The notes under the pieces were generated by a model. That model was not told the origin of the DNA. It was given only the letters and a program-made list of their open reading frames with translations, and did no database searches. Position numbers and translations under genes: made by a program. A stretch of 64,000 bases of DNA from Nocardia crassostreae. Its GTDB lineage: Bacteria; Actinomycetota; Actinomycetes; Mycobacteriales; Mycobacteriaceae. The stretch spans positions 248,001-312,000 of the forward strand of contig NZ_BDCH01000012.1 in the NCBI RefSeq assembly GCF_001613405.1. The letters run 5' to 3'. Shown one piece after another: positions 37,922 to 45,696 of this stretch; the stretch's first letter is position 1; every line of letters starts with the position of its first letter.

Positions 37922-37952
37922 GGTGAGAAGGTTATATACGAACTTTCTTACC
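37922..37952. promoter_or_regulatory. Inverted repeat upstream of DUF2236 paralogue 2
   Basis: GGTGAGAAGGTT (37922-37933) and AACTTTCTTACC (37941-37952) are complementary at 10 of 12 positions with an A/T-rich 7-base spacer. The site ends 19 bases before the start codon. It shares the GTGAGA core with the region upstream of paralogue 1, suggesting one regulator controls both. Confidence 0.6.
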
Positions 37953-38020
37953 CACTCGGCTCACCTGTCAACCGACTTGGCCGCTTCGTGCCCGCTTCGT
38001 GTCTTACCCGCCGGTACCGG

Positions 38021-39208
38021 TCAGTGCGCGGGCTGCAATTCGGCCCGCTCGATCCGGACGCCGGTGCTCCGCCGCCGCAGGGCCGCGGCCCAGACGATGG
38101 TGGCGAGGGCGAGCACGCCCAAACCCGCGCCGATCCACGCGACCGACGGGTATCCGAAGCCCGCGCCAATGGCGAGACCGCCCAGCCACGGCCCGACCGT
38201 GATGCCGACATTGAAGGCCGAGAAGTTTACCGCGGTGGCCAGCGTCGGGGCCGCGCCCGCCAGCGTGAACACATTCGTGTTGAGCGCCGGATTGGTCGAG
38301 AATCCGAAGGCCCCCAACAGGAAAGACAACACCACGACGGGCAGGGCGGCGGTCGCGGTGAGCGCCAGCGCCGAGGCGATGACGATGACGCCGAGCACGC
38401 CCGCGATCAAGGTCCGATAGGGATTCGCGTCCGCCGTGCGTCCGCCGACGGTAATGCCGAGCAGCGCGCCGAAACCGTAGACCGCGAGCACCGCCGGAAC
38501 CCAGCCCGCGGACAACCCGGTCGTCTCGGTGAGCAGCGTGCCGAGGTAGGCGAAGATGACCAGCAGCGCACCCGTGGACACCGCGGTCGTGCTGTAGGAC
38601 AACCAGAGTCGCGGATTGGCCATGGCGCGCACCTCGCTCCGCAGATCCGGCACGCTGTCCGGGCGTCCGCCGGGAATGGTGGCCGCCACGCCCGCCATGG
38701 TCAGCGCCGACAGGATGGCCACCGCCCAGAACGCGCCGCGCCAGCCGAAGTGCTGGCCGATCACCGTGCCCGCGGGCAGACCGGCGATGGTGGCGATGGT
38801 GAGACCGCCCGCGACAATGCTCATGGCCTTACCGCGCGCGTTCTCCGGCACCAGGCTCAAGGCCGTGGTCGCCGCGACGGCCCAGAATCCCGCATAGACG
38901 AAGGCGCCGATCACCCTGGTGCCGAACAACACCCAGTAGCCGGGCGTCAGCGCGGCCACCACGTGCGCGGCAATGAAGATCGCGAGAAAGGCCAGCAGTG
39001 CGGTGCGCCGCGGCCAGCGCAGCGTGACGACCGCCAGCACTGGCGCGCCGACCAGCATGCCGACGGCGAACGCCGAAATCAGCAGTCCGGCTTGTGGAAT
39101 GGTGACGCTGAGATCGGTGGACAGCTGCGTGAGCAGGCCGGAGAGCATGATCTCCGAGGTGCCCTGGGCGAAGATGGAGAATCCCAGGATGTAGACGGCT
39201 AATGGCAT
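38021..39208 (-). CDS. MFS drug exporter, Cmx/CmrA type
   Basis: A 395-residue, 12-helix major facilitator of the DHA1 group. The N-terminus PLAVYILGFSIFAQGTSEIM and the motif GMLVGAPVLAVVTLRWPRRTALL (here the core is APVLAVVTLRWPRR) are those of the Cmx/CmrA chloramphenicol exporters. Substrate range cannot be fixed from sequence. The adjacent TetR gene at 39286 lies upstream on the same strand with its own promoter, and both promoters hold the same 22-base operator-like site, so induction by an exported compound is likely. Confidence 0.87.
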   Translation of the reverse strand: MPLAVYILGFSIFAQGTSEIMLSGLLTQLSTDLSVTIPQAGLLISAFAVGMLVGAPVLAVVTLRWPRRTALLAFLAIFIAAHVVAALTPGYWVLFGTRVIGAFVYAGFWAVAATTALSLVPENARGKAMSIVAGGLTIATIAGLPAGTVIGQHFGWRGAFWAVAILSALTMAGVAATIPGGRPDSVPDLRSEVRAMANPRLWLSYSTTAVSTGALLVIFAYLGTLLTETTGLSAGWVPAVLAVYGFGALLGITVGGRTADANPYRTLIAGVLGVIVIASALALTATAALPVVVLSFLLGAFGFSTNPALNTNVFTLAGAAPTLATAVNFSAFNVGITVGPWLGGLAIGAGFGYPSVAWIGAGLGVLALATIVWAAALRRRSTGVRIERAELQPAH

Positions 39209-39223
39209 CGGGTACCTCACTAG

Positions 39224-39245
39224 TTCTGGACTGATCTGCACAAAA
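39224..39245. promoter_or_regulatory. TetR operator copy B (MFS promoter)
   Basis: TTCTGGAC-TGATCT-GCACAAAA, 16 bases before the exporter start codon. It matches operator copy A (39877-39898) at 17 of 22 positions with the same half-site spacing. Confidence 0.65.
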
Positions 39246-39285
39246 CGGGAGCATGGGAAAAGCCCCGGGGGTGAAAAGTCTTGGA

Positions 39286-39858
39286 TTACAGGGCGTTCAG
39301 GGCCGTCGTCGCAATGGCGTTCAGGGTCTCGCGGTCCGCACCGCCGCGCGCGGTCACGCGCATACCGCCGATGGTGGCCATGACGAACCGAGCGAGATCC
39401 CGGGCGTCCCCGGTGTTGCCGAAGTCGCCGTCGCGCTGACCGCCGCGTATGACATCGGTGATGGTGTCGAGACGGCGTCGCTCGTCCGCGCGCAGGAGGG
39501 CGGCGATCTCCGGATCGTGCGGCGCGAGCTCGACGAGCGAGTTGACCACCAGGCAGCCGACCGGATCGTCCTCGGGAGCGTCGATCACCTGCCAGAGCAG
39601 GGCGCGAATCTTCTCCCGGGCCGGTGTGTCGGCGTGCAGCAGCTCGAAGATGGTGTCGTTCTTGGTGTTCATGTAGTGCCGCAGGGCCCGCTCGAAGAGG
39701 TCGTGCTTGCTGGCGAAGGTGTTGTAGATACTGCTGCGGCCCAATCCGGTGGCCGCGCACAGCGCCTGGGTGGAGGTGCCCTCGTATCCGGTGGTCCAGA
39801 ACGCGCGCATGGCGGCGTCCACCGCCCGGTCCTCGTCGAATGCCCTCGGTCGTGCCAT
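39286..39858 (-). CDS. TetR-family repressor of the MFS exporter
   Basis: A 190-residue repressor. The N-terminal helix-turn-helix (DEDRAVDAAMRAFWTTGYEGTSTQALCAATGLGRSSIYNTFASKHDLFERAL, with GRSSIYNTFASK as recognition helix) is of the AcrR/NemR kind. DPVGCLVVNSLVEL with its cysteine in the ligand domain is typical of that group. It lies 77 bases upstream of the exporter gene, in the same direction. Near-identical 22-base operators precede both genes, so it should repress itself and the exporter. ATG 39858 starts the family sequence ARPRAFDED. Confidence 0.88.
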   Translation of the reverse strand: MARPRAFDEDRAVDAAMRAFWTTGYEGTSTQALCAATGLGRSSIYNTFASKHDLFERALRHYMNTKNDTIFELLHADTPAREKIRALLWQVIDAPEDDPVGCLVVNSLVELAPHDPEIAALLRADERRRLDTITDVIRGGQRDGDFGNTGDARDLARFVMATIGGMRVTARGGADRETLNAIATTALNAL

Positions 39859-39876
39859 GCGGCTCACGCTAACACA

Positions 39877-39898
39877 TTTTGGACAGATCAGTGCAAAA
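39877..39898. promoter_or_regulatory. TetR operator copy A (repressor promoter)
   Basis: TTTTGGAC-AGATCA-GTGCAAAA forms an inverted repeat in which 7 of 8 half-site bases pair. It lies 19 bases before the TetR start codon and pairs with copy B in front of the exporter. It also sits just upstream of the fadD36 start at 39933. Confidence 0.7.
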
Positions 39899-39932
39899 CT
39901 GGGGCGAAATGCGGTCCCGGTAGCGTGAACGC

Positions 39933-41382
39933 GTGTCGTACGGGTCGCCGCTGTTGTTGAGTTCGCTGAATTCGGCCGCCGTGGCCGCCGGAGCCGATAT
40001 TCCCGACGCCGTCACCATCGAGGGCGTCACGCTCTCGCGCAGTGATCTGCTGGGCGCCGCCACCTCGGTCGCCGAGCGCGTGGCGCGGGCCGATCGGGTG
40101 GCGGTGCTGGCCGAGCCGACCGTGGCCACCGTGCTGGCGGTGGTCGGCTGCCTCATCGCGGGCGTCACCGTGGTGCCGGTGCCGCCGGATGCCGGAAGCG
40201 CGGAACTGGCGCACATCCTGAACGAATTCGGGCGCGCAGGCCTGGCTCGGAAAGGCGCCGGAGGGCTCGGATCTGCCCGTGGTGCCGGTGCGCAAGCATT
40301 CGCGCTCGTGGCACACCTATGCCGAACCCGACCCGGGCGCAACGGCTTTCATTCTCTACACCTCCGGCACCACGGGCGCGCCCAAGGGTGTGATGCTCAG
40401 CCGCCGCGCCATAGCCGCCGGGCTCGACGCCCTCGCCGAAGCCTGGCAATGGACGTGGAAAGACACGCTGGTGCACGGGCTTCCGCTGTTCCACGTGCAC
40501 GGGCTCATCCTCGGTGTGCTGGGCCCGTTGCGGATCGGCAGCCCGCTGATCCACACCGGCAAGCCCACGCCGCGGGCGTATGCCGAGGCGCACGGCACCA
40601 TGTACTTCGGCGTGCCCACCGTCTGGTCCCGCGTGGTCGAAGAACCGGATGCGGCACGGGAATTGGCCAAGGCGCGGGTGCTCGTCTCCGGGAGCGCGCC
40701 GCTGCCCGTCCCGGTCTTCGAGCGCCTGCGCGAACTCACCGGTCAGGCCCCGCTCGAGCGCTACGGCATGAGCGAAACCATGATCACCATCTCCACCCGG
40801 CCCGATGGCGAACGCCGCCCCGGCTGGGTCGGCGCCCCGATCGCCGGGGTCGAGACCCGCCTGCGCGACGAGGCGGGCAATCCCGTTGCGCACGACGGGG
40901 AGAGCGTCGGCGGACTCCAGGTGCGCGGCCCCATGCTCTTCGACGGCTACCTGAACAAGCCCGAGGTCACCGCCGAGAACTTCACCGCGGACGGCTGGTT
41001 CAAGACCGGCGATGTCGCGGTCATCGACGCCGAGGGCTTCCACCGCATTGTCGGCCGGGAGTCGGTCGACCTCATCAAATCCGGCGGCTACCGCATCGGC
41101 GCGGGCGAGATCGAGACCGCGCTGCTCGGCTTGCCCGAGGTCGCCGAGACCGCGGTCGTCGGCGTCCCCGACGATGATCTGGGCCAGCGCATCGTCGCCT
41201 ACGTGGTGCTGCGGAACGGCATCGCCGATTCGGCCGACCTGCGGCAGCAATTGATCGACCATGTGGCGGACCAGCTTTCGCTGCACAAGCGCCCGCGGGA
41301 AGTGCGCGTGGTGGACAGCCTGCCGCGCAATGCCATGGGCAAGGTGCAGAAGAAGCAGCTGCTCCAGAAAGTGCGGTCTTGA
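39933..41382 (+). pseudogene. fadD36: Acyl-CoA synthetase FadD36, frameshifted
   Basis: Two frames together encode an adenylate-forming ligase of about 482 residues. The N-terminal part runs from 39933; the catalytic part is in the next frame to 41382. Beyond the break come FILYTSGTTGAPKGVMLSRR (core YTSGTTGAPKG), ERYGMSET, GWFKTGDVA, IGAGEIE and the terminal LPRNAMGKVQKKQ, including the catalytic lysine. Deleting one A at 40225-40226 (GAATTC to GATTC) joins the frames as HILNDSGAQAWLGKAPEG, as in mycobacterial FadD36 (Rv1193). Otherwise no defect is seen. The family activates fatty acids for CoA or lipid synthesis. A short product from GTG 40279 would lack the N-terminal lobe. Confidence 0.85.
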
Positions 41383-41416
41383 CCTCGAGTGCACTCGAGA
41401 TCCTACCGTCGCAGGC

Positions 41417-41788
41417 ATGATCGCACGACTGACCCCCGCCCAGATCGACTACCTCGAGAGCCAGCTGCTCGGCCGCCTGGCCACCGTGCGCCCCGACGGC
41501 TCCCCGCAGAACAACCCGGTCGGCTTTCGCTACAACGCCCCGCTCGGCACCATCGATATCGGCGGCTACCGCATGGGCACCACCCAGAAGTTCCGCAACC
41601 TGGCCAAGGAGGAACGCGTCTCCCTCGTCGTCGACGACGTCGTCTCGACCAACCCCTGGACCGTACGCTGCCTCGAAATCCGCTGCACCGCACAAGCATT
41701 GAAAGACGTGGACCCCTACGCCCAGGGCATGTCCCGCGAACTCATCCGCCTCACCCACGAGCGCGTCTTGGCCTTCGGCATCGAATAG
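41417..41788 (+). CDS. PPOX-type F420-dependent oxidoreductase
   Basis: A 123-residue split-barrel protein of the pyridoxamine-5'-phosphate-oxidase-like superfamily. LGRLATVRPDGSPQNNPVGFRYNA is the flavin/F420-binding strand pair (core LATVRPDGSP), followed by KFRNLAKEERVSLVVDDV and RCLEIRCTAQAL. In this order such small proteins commonly bind F420 or FMN, and FO synthase is encoded at 26539. The ATG follows the fadD36 stop by 34 bases, so the two may be cotranscribed. The substrate is unknown. Confidence 0.82.
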   Translation: MIARLTPAQIDYLESQLLGRLATVRPDGSPQNNPVGFRYNAPLGTIDIGGYRMGTTQKFRNLAKEERVSLVVDDVVSTNPWTVRCLEIRCTAQALKDVDPYAQGMSRELIRLTHERVLAFGIE

Positions 41789-41936
41789 CTAGCTTGCATC
41801 CGAAGGCGACAACTGATTTCGTGCGGTCCGGGTAACTCGTCGGGTACGTCCAAAATCGGTGTGTCTCCCAACCGCTGGCACGCGTTGCCAACGGTCGGCG
41901 GCTCTCAGCCGGGCGCTGAAGTCTCGGGGAGGCGGA

Positions 41937-42890
41937 TCAGTTGGCGTGCAGGTCGGCATTCAGCTCGATGCCGGTGCCCTTGTGCGCCACCACTTCCACC
42001 GCGCCGGTGACCGAATTGCGGCGGAACAGCAGGTTGGACTTGCCGCTCAGGTCGGCGGCCTTGATGACCGCGCCGTCGGGCAGGGTGACCTTGGTGCCCG
42101 CGGTGACGTAGAGGCCCGCCTCCACCACGCAGTCGTCGCCGAGGGAGATGCCGATACCGGCATTGGCGCCCAGCAGGCAGCGCTCGCCGAGGGAGATGAC
42201 CTGCTTGCCGCCGCCGGACAGGGTGCCCATGATGGACGCGCCGCCGCCGATATCGGAGCCGTCGCCGACCACCACACCGGCCGAGATGCGGCCCTCGACC
42301 ATGGAGCTGCCGAGCGTCCCGGCATTGAAGTTCACGAAACCCTCATGCATGACCGTGGTGCCCGAGGCCAGATGGGCGCCCAGGCGCACGCGATCGGCGT
42401 CGGCAATGCGCACGCCCGAGGGGACCACGTAGTCGACCATGCGCGGGAACTTGTCCACGCCGTACACGGTCACGGGGCCGCGAGCGCGCAGCCGCAGCCG
42501 GGTCAGCTCGAACTCCTCCAGCGAGCACGGGCCGAAGTTGGTCCACGCCACATTGGCGAGCAGGCCGAACACGCCGTCCAGATTCGCGCCGTGCGGGCGG
42601 ACCAGGCGATGCGAGAGCAGCTGCAGGCGCAGGTACGCGTCATGGGTGTCCACCGGCGCCGCCGCCAGATCCGCAATGGTCGTGCGCACCACGACCAGCT
42701 CGACCCGGCGCTCCTTGTCCGCGCCCGCCAGCGCGGCGAACTTGGCGTACTCGACATCCGAGGCATCCAGGCGCTGCGTCCCGGCCTCGGCGAATTCTCC
42801 CAGCTCCGGGTACGGGTACCAGGTGTCCAGCACCGTCCCGTTCTCGGTGATGGTGGCGAGTCCGACTGCTACTGCTCCCTGAGTGCTCAC
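41937..42890 (-). CDS. dapD: Tetrahydrodipicolinate N-succinyltransferase
   Basis: A 317-residue enzyme of the actinobacterial DapD type, which succinylates tetrahydrodipicolinate on the way to meso-diaminopimelate and lysine. The C-terminal half is a left-handed beta-helix with hexapeptide rungs such as [18 protein letters not shown] and the [22 protein letters not shown] segment (anchor GANAGIGI). The N-terminal domain ends in RRLVRPHG-like helices. GTG 42890 gives the usual opening [11 protein letters not shown]. It is divergent from dapE, as Rv1201c is from Rv1202, and the gap between them holds a hairpin repeat element. Confidence 0.94.
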   Translation of the reverse strand: MSTQGAVAVGLATITENGTVLDTWYPYPELGEFAEAGTQRLDASDVEYAKFAALAGADKERRVELVVVRTTIADLAAAPVDTHDAYLRLQLLSHRLVRPHGANLDGVFGLLANVAWTNFGPCSLEEFELTRLRLRARGPVTVYGVDKFPRMVDYVVPSGVRIADADRVRLGAHLASGTTVMHEGFVNFNAGTLGSSMVEGRISAGVVVGDGSDIGGGASIMGTLSGGGKQVISLGERCLLGANAGIGISLGDDCVVEAGLYVTAGTKVTLPDGAVIKAADLSGKSNLLFRRNSVTGAVEVVAHKGTGIELNADLHAN

Positions 42891-42987
42891 GGTCAGGAAG
42901 GTTACCGTGCCGGAGTCGGCTACTGACCGCACGCCCAGATCCCAAACACCAAGCACCGGGCAAGCCGGCGATGTGAAAGACGTGCAG

Positions 42988-43107
42988 GGTTCGCGGCCGT
43001 CTCGATTCTGGACTGAGTGGAGCGGGGGAGCGAAGCGGAGGAGCGGAGGGAGGGAAGAATCGAGACTTCGGGGCCGCGAACCAGCCCGGAGCGAAGCGGA
43101 GGGCAAA
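42988..43107 (+). repeat. Imperfect-hairpin leader element, copy 2 (upstream of dapE)
   Basis: Same architecture as copy 1 at 9537. The outer stem GGTTCGCGGCC (42988-42998) pairs with 43072-43082. The inner stem GTCTCGATTCT (42999-43009) pairs with AGAATCGAGAC (43056-43066), with a 5-base bulge on the 3' side. Relative to copy 1 the inner stem has one extra base pair, an added A with a matching T on the other arm. The purine-rich loop is almost identical. The element ends at the ATG of dapE and supplies its GCGGAGGG ribosome-binding site. Confidence 0.82.
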
Positions 43108-44220
43108 ATGGATACAGTGACCATCGATCTGAGCGCCGATCCCATCGACCTTGCCGCCGCTCTGGTGGACATTCCCAGCGTCTCCAAGGACGAGGCGCGC
43201 ATCGCCGATGTGGTGGAGCTGGCGCTGCGCGAGCAGATTGAGGGGTTCGAGATCGTGCGGCACGGCAATACCGTGCTGGCCCGCACCGATCGCGGGCTGC
43301 CGACCCGGGTCATTCTGGCCGGACATCTCGATACCGTGCCCATTGCCGACAATGTGCCGAGCCGCTTCGAGGTCGGGCCGGACGGCGAACGGCAGCTGTG
43401 GGGCTGCGGCACCGTGGACATGAAATCCGGTGACGCGGTCTTCCTGCACCTGGCCGCCACCGTCGCCGAGCCGGTGCACGATCTGACGCTCATCTTCTAC
43501 GACTGCGAGGAGATCGCCTCGGAGTTCAATGGCCTCGGCCGCATCGAACGCGAACTGCCCGACTGGCTGGACGGCGATCTGGCCGTACTCGGCGAACCCT
43601 CCGGCGGCTGGGTCGAGGCCGGATGCCAGGGCACCCTGCGGGTGCGGCTCACCACCGCGGGCGTGCGCGCGCACAGTGCGCGAGCCTGGCTGGGCGACAA
43701 TGCCATTCACCGCCTCGCGCCGGTGCTCGAGCGGCTCGCGAACTATCGGGCGCGGGAGGTGGACATCGACGGCTGCGTGTATCGCGAGGGCCTGTCCGCG
43801 GTCCGCGTCTCCGGCGGGGTGGCGGGCAATGTGGTCCCGGACGTCGCCGAGGTGGACGTGAACTTCCGTTTCGCGCCCGACCGCACCCTGGAGCAGGCCA
43901 CCGACCATGTCCGCGAGGTCTTCGCCGGGCTGGAACTGGGCTTCGAACGCACCGACGGCGCACCGGGGGCGCTGCCGGGTCTCTCGGCGCCCGCCGCCAA
44001 GGATCTCATCGAGATCGTGCACGGGCACGGCAGCGGCGGCGTCCGCGCCAAGTACGGCTGGACCGATGTGTCCCGCTTCGCCGCGCGCGGCATTCCGGCC
44101 ATCAACTTCGGCCCGGGCGATCCCAATCTCGCCCACAAGCGCGACGAGCACCTGCCGGTCGACCAGATCACCCAGGTCACGTCCATGCTGCGCAGCTATC
44201 TGACGGGCGACAAAAACTGA
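43108..44220 (+). CDS. dapE: Succinyl-diaminopimelate desuccinylase
   Basis: A 370-residue M20-family zinc hydrolase that releases LL-diaminopimelate from its succinyl form. Metal ligands and catalytic residues are visible: [29 protein letters not shown] (the catalytic Glu-Glu), LGEPSGG and the C-terminal [12 protein letters not shown] dimerisation lid occupies about residues 180-290. ATG 43108 is chosen because it follows the repeat-borne ribosome-binding site and the protein then matches the family start; the frame stays open further upstream. It is divergent from dapD and separated by 217 bases. Confidence 0.94.
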   Translation: MDTVTIDLSADPIDLAAALVDIPSVSKDEARIADVVELALREQIEGFEIVRHGNTVLARTDRGLPTRVILAGHLDTVPIADNVPSRFEVGPDGERQLWGCGTVDMKSGDAVFLHLAATVAEPVHDLTLIFYDCEEIASEFNGLGRIERELPDWLDGDLAVLGEPSGGWVEAGCQGTLRVRLTTAGVRAHSARAWLGDNAIHRLAPVLERLANYRAREVDIDGCVYREGLSAVRVSGGVAGNVVPDVAEVDVNFRFAPDRTLEQATDHVREVFAGLELGFERTDGAPGALPGLSAPAAKDLIEIVHGHGSGGVRAKYGWTDVSRFAARGIPAINFGPGDPNLAHKRDEHLPVDQITQVTSMLRSYLTGDKN

Positions 44221-44271
44221 TCGATTCGGCACGTTCCCCTGGACGCAACCCGGCACGGGTAGGTTGGCTGC

Positions 44272-45078
44272 ATGTCTGCTGAGGCTGAATTTCCCAGCGC
44301 CGGTACGGCGAAGTCCCCCCGGTTCCGCGGTCCGATAATGCTGCGGCGGGATCGGAAGAAGGATATCGGGACCACCGATCAGCACCTGCTGGATTCGCGG
44401 GACGCGGCCGATTGGGTGCATACCGATCCGTGGCGCGTATTGCGCATTCAAGCCGAATTCGTCGAGGGCTTCGGCGCTTTGGCGGAGGTGCCGCGCGCGG
44501 TGGCGGTCTTCGGCTCGGCGCGCACCGCGCCGGATCATCCGGAATACCAGGCGGGCATGGCGATCGGCGGTGCGTTGGCGCGCGCCGGATTCGCCGTCAT
44601 CACCGGCGGCGGGCCGGGCGCCATGGAGGCCGCCAATCGCGGCGCCTCGGAGGCGGGCGGCTATTCCATCGGCCTGGGCATCGAGCTGCCGTTCGAACAG
44701 CATCTCAACGAGTGGGTCGACCTCGGGATCAACTTCCGGTATTTCTTCGCCCGCAAGACCATGTTCGTCAAGTACTCCGAGGCATTCATCTGCCTCCCGG
44801 GCGGTTTCGGCACCCTGGACGAGCTGTTCGAGGCGCTGACGCTGGTGCAGACGCGCAAGATCACCCGCTTCCCGATCATTCTGTTCGGCACCAAATACTG
44901 CGCGGGCCTGGTGGATTGGATGCGCGACTCGCTGCTCGGCTCGGCCAAGATCGCACCCGGTGACATGAGCCTGCTGCACGTCACCGACAGCGTGGACGAG
45001 GTCGTGCAGATCGTCCTGCAGGCGGCGCGGGCGCGCGCCGAGATGCAGGACGCCGAGGTGGTGACCGACGAGTGGTGA
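44272..45078 (+). CDS. LOG-family (TIGR00730) nucleotide phosphoribohydrolase-like protein 1
   Basis: A 268-residue Rossmann-fold protein of the LOG (lonely guy) family. GGGPGAMEAANRGA and PGGFGTLDELFEALT are the substrate and catalytic motifs. LOG enzymes release free cytokinin-type bases from nucleotide monophosphates, and in actinobacteria some act as such or as general phosphoribohydrolases. The N-terminal extension of about 70 residues is rich in charged residues and is found in the longer LOG subgroup. It overlaps the next LOG gene by 7 bases. Confidence 0.87.
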   Translation: MSAEAEFPSAGTAKSPRFRGPIMLRRDRKKDIGTTDQHLLDSRDAADWVHTDPWRVLRIQAEFVEGFGALAEVPRAVAVFGSARTAPDHPEYQAGMAIGGALARAGFAVITGGGPGAMEAANRGASEAGGYSIGLGIELPFEQHLNEWVDLGINFRYFFARKTMFVKYSEAFICLPGGFGTLDELFEALTLVQTRKITRFPIILFGTKYCAGLVDWMRDSLLGSAKIAPGDMSLLHVTDSVDEVVQIVLQAARARAEMQDAEVVTDEW

Positions 45079-45623
45079 GCGAACCGTATGCGGTGTGCGT
45101 GTACTGCTCGGCCAGCGCCGCCGATCCGGCCGCGCTGGACCTGGCCACCCGGGTCGGCGCCGAAATCGGCCGCCGCGGTTGGCAATTGGTCTCCGGCGGC
45201 GGCTGCGTGTCCATGATGGGCGCGGTGGCCGCGGCCGGGCGGGCGGCCGGGGCCGCGACCGTCGGCGTCATCCCGAAGAAGCTGGTGCACCTGGAGGTCG
45301 CCGATACCGACGCCGACGAGCTGATCGTCGCCGACACCATGCGCGAGCGCAAGCAGGTCATGGACGATCGCGCCGACGCCTTCCTGACCCTGCCCGGCGG
45401 CATCGGCACCCTCGAGGAATTGTTCGAAACCTGGACCGGGGCATACCTGGGCGTGCAGGACAAGCCGGTGGTGGTGCTCGATCCCGACGGTCACTACCGC
45501 GGCATGTTCGACTGGATCGAGGAATTGCGCGGCCGCGGCTATGTGGGTCGCGAGGCTCTCGACCGGGTCGTCCGGACCGCCGATTTCGACGAGGCCTTCG
45601 CCGCGCTGCGCCCCGAACTGTGA
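45072..45623 (+). CDS. LOG-family (TIGR00730) protein 2 (position of Rv1205)
   Basis: A 183-residue LOG protein of the short subgroup. The N-terminal strand is AVCVYCSAS. GGGCVSMMGAVAAAG and PGGIGTLEELFETWTGAYLG are the family signatures, and MRERKQVM is the arginine region near the active site. In M. tuberculosis the counterpart Rv1205 makes cytokinins and is a target of proteasomal degradation. It shares a 7-base overlap with LOG 1, and GTG 45075 is an alternative start. It leads into fadD6 as in Rv1205-Rv1206. Confidence 0.88.
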   Translation: MVSEPYAVCVYCSASAADPAALDLATRVGAEIGRRGWQLVSGGGCVSMMGAVAAAGRAAGAATVGVIPKKLVHLEVADTDADELIVADTMRERKQVMDDRADAFLTLPGGIGTLEELFETWTGAYLGVQDKPVVVLDPDGHYRGMFDWIEELRGRGYVGREALDRVVRTADFDEAFAALRPEL

Positions 45624-45696
45624 CCTGGCTCTCGACAATTCGGACACTATCCGCAAGGGTGTCGGGTGAGCACGACCCGGTGAGGAGCACGACGCA

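Noticed and set aside
41859..42926. A 355-codon plus-strand frame opposite dapD
   Set aside because: dapD has the complete beta-helix signature on the minus strand; the plus-strand frame is an antisense shadow.
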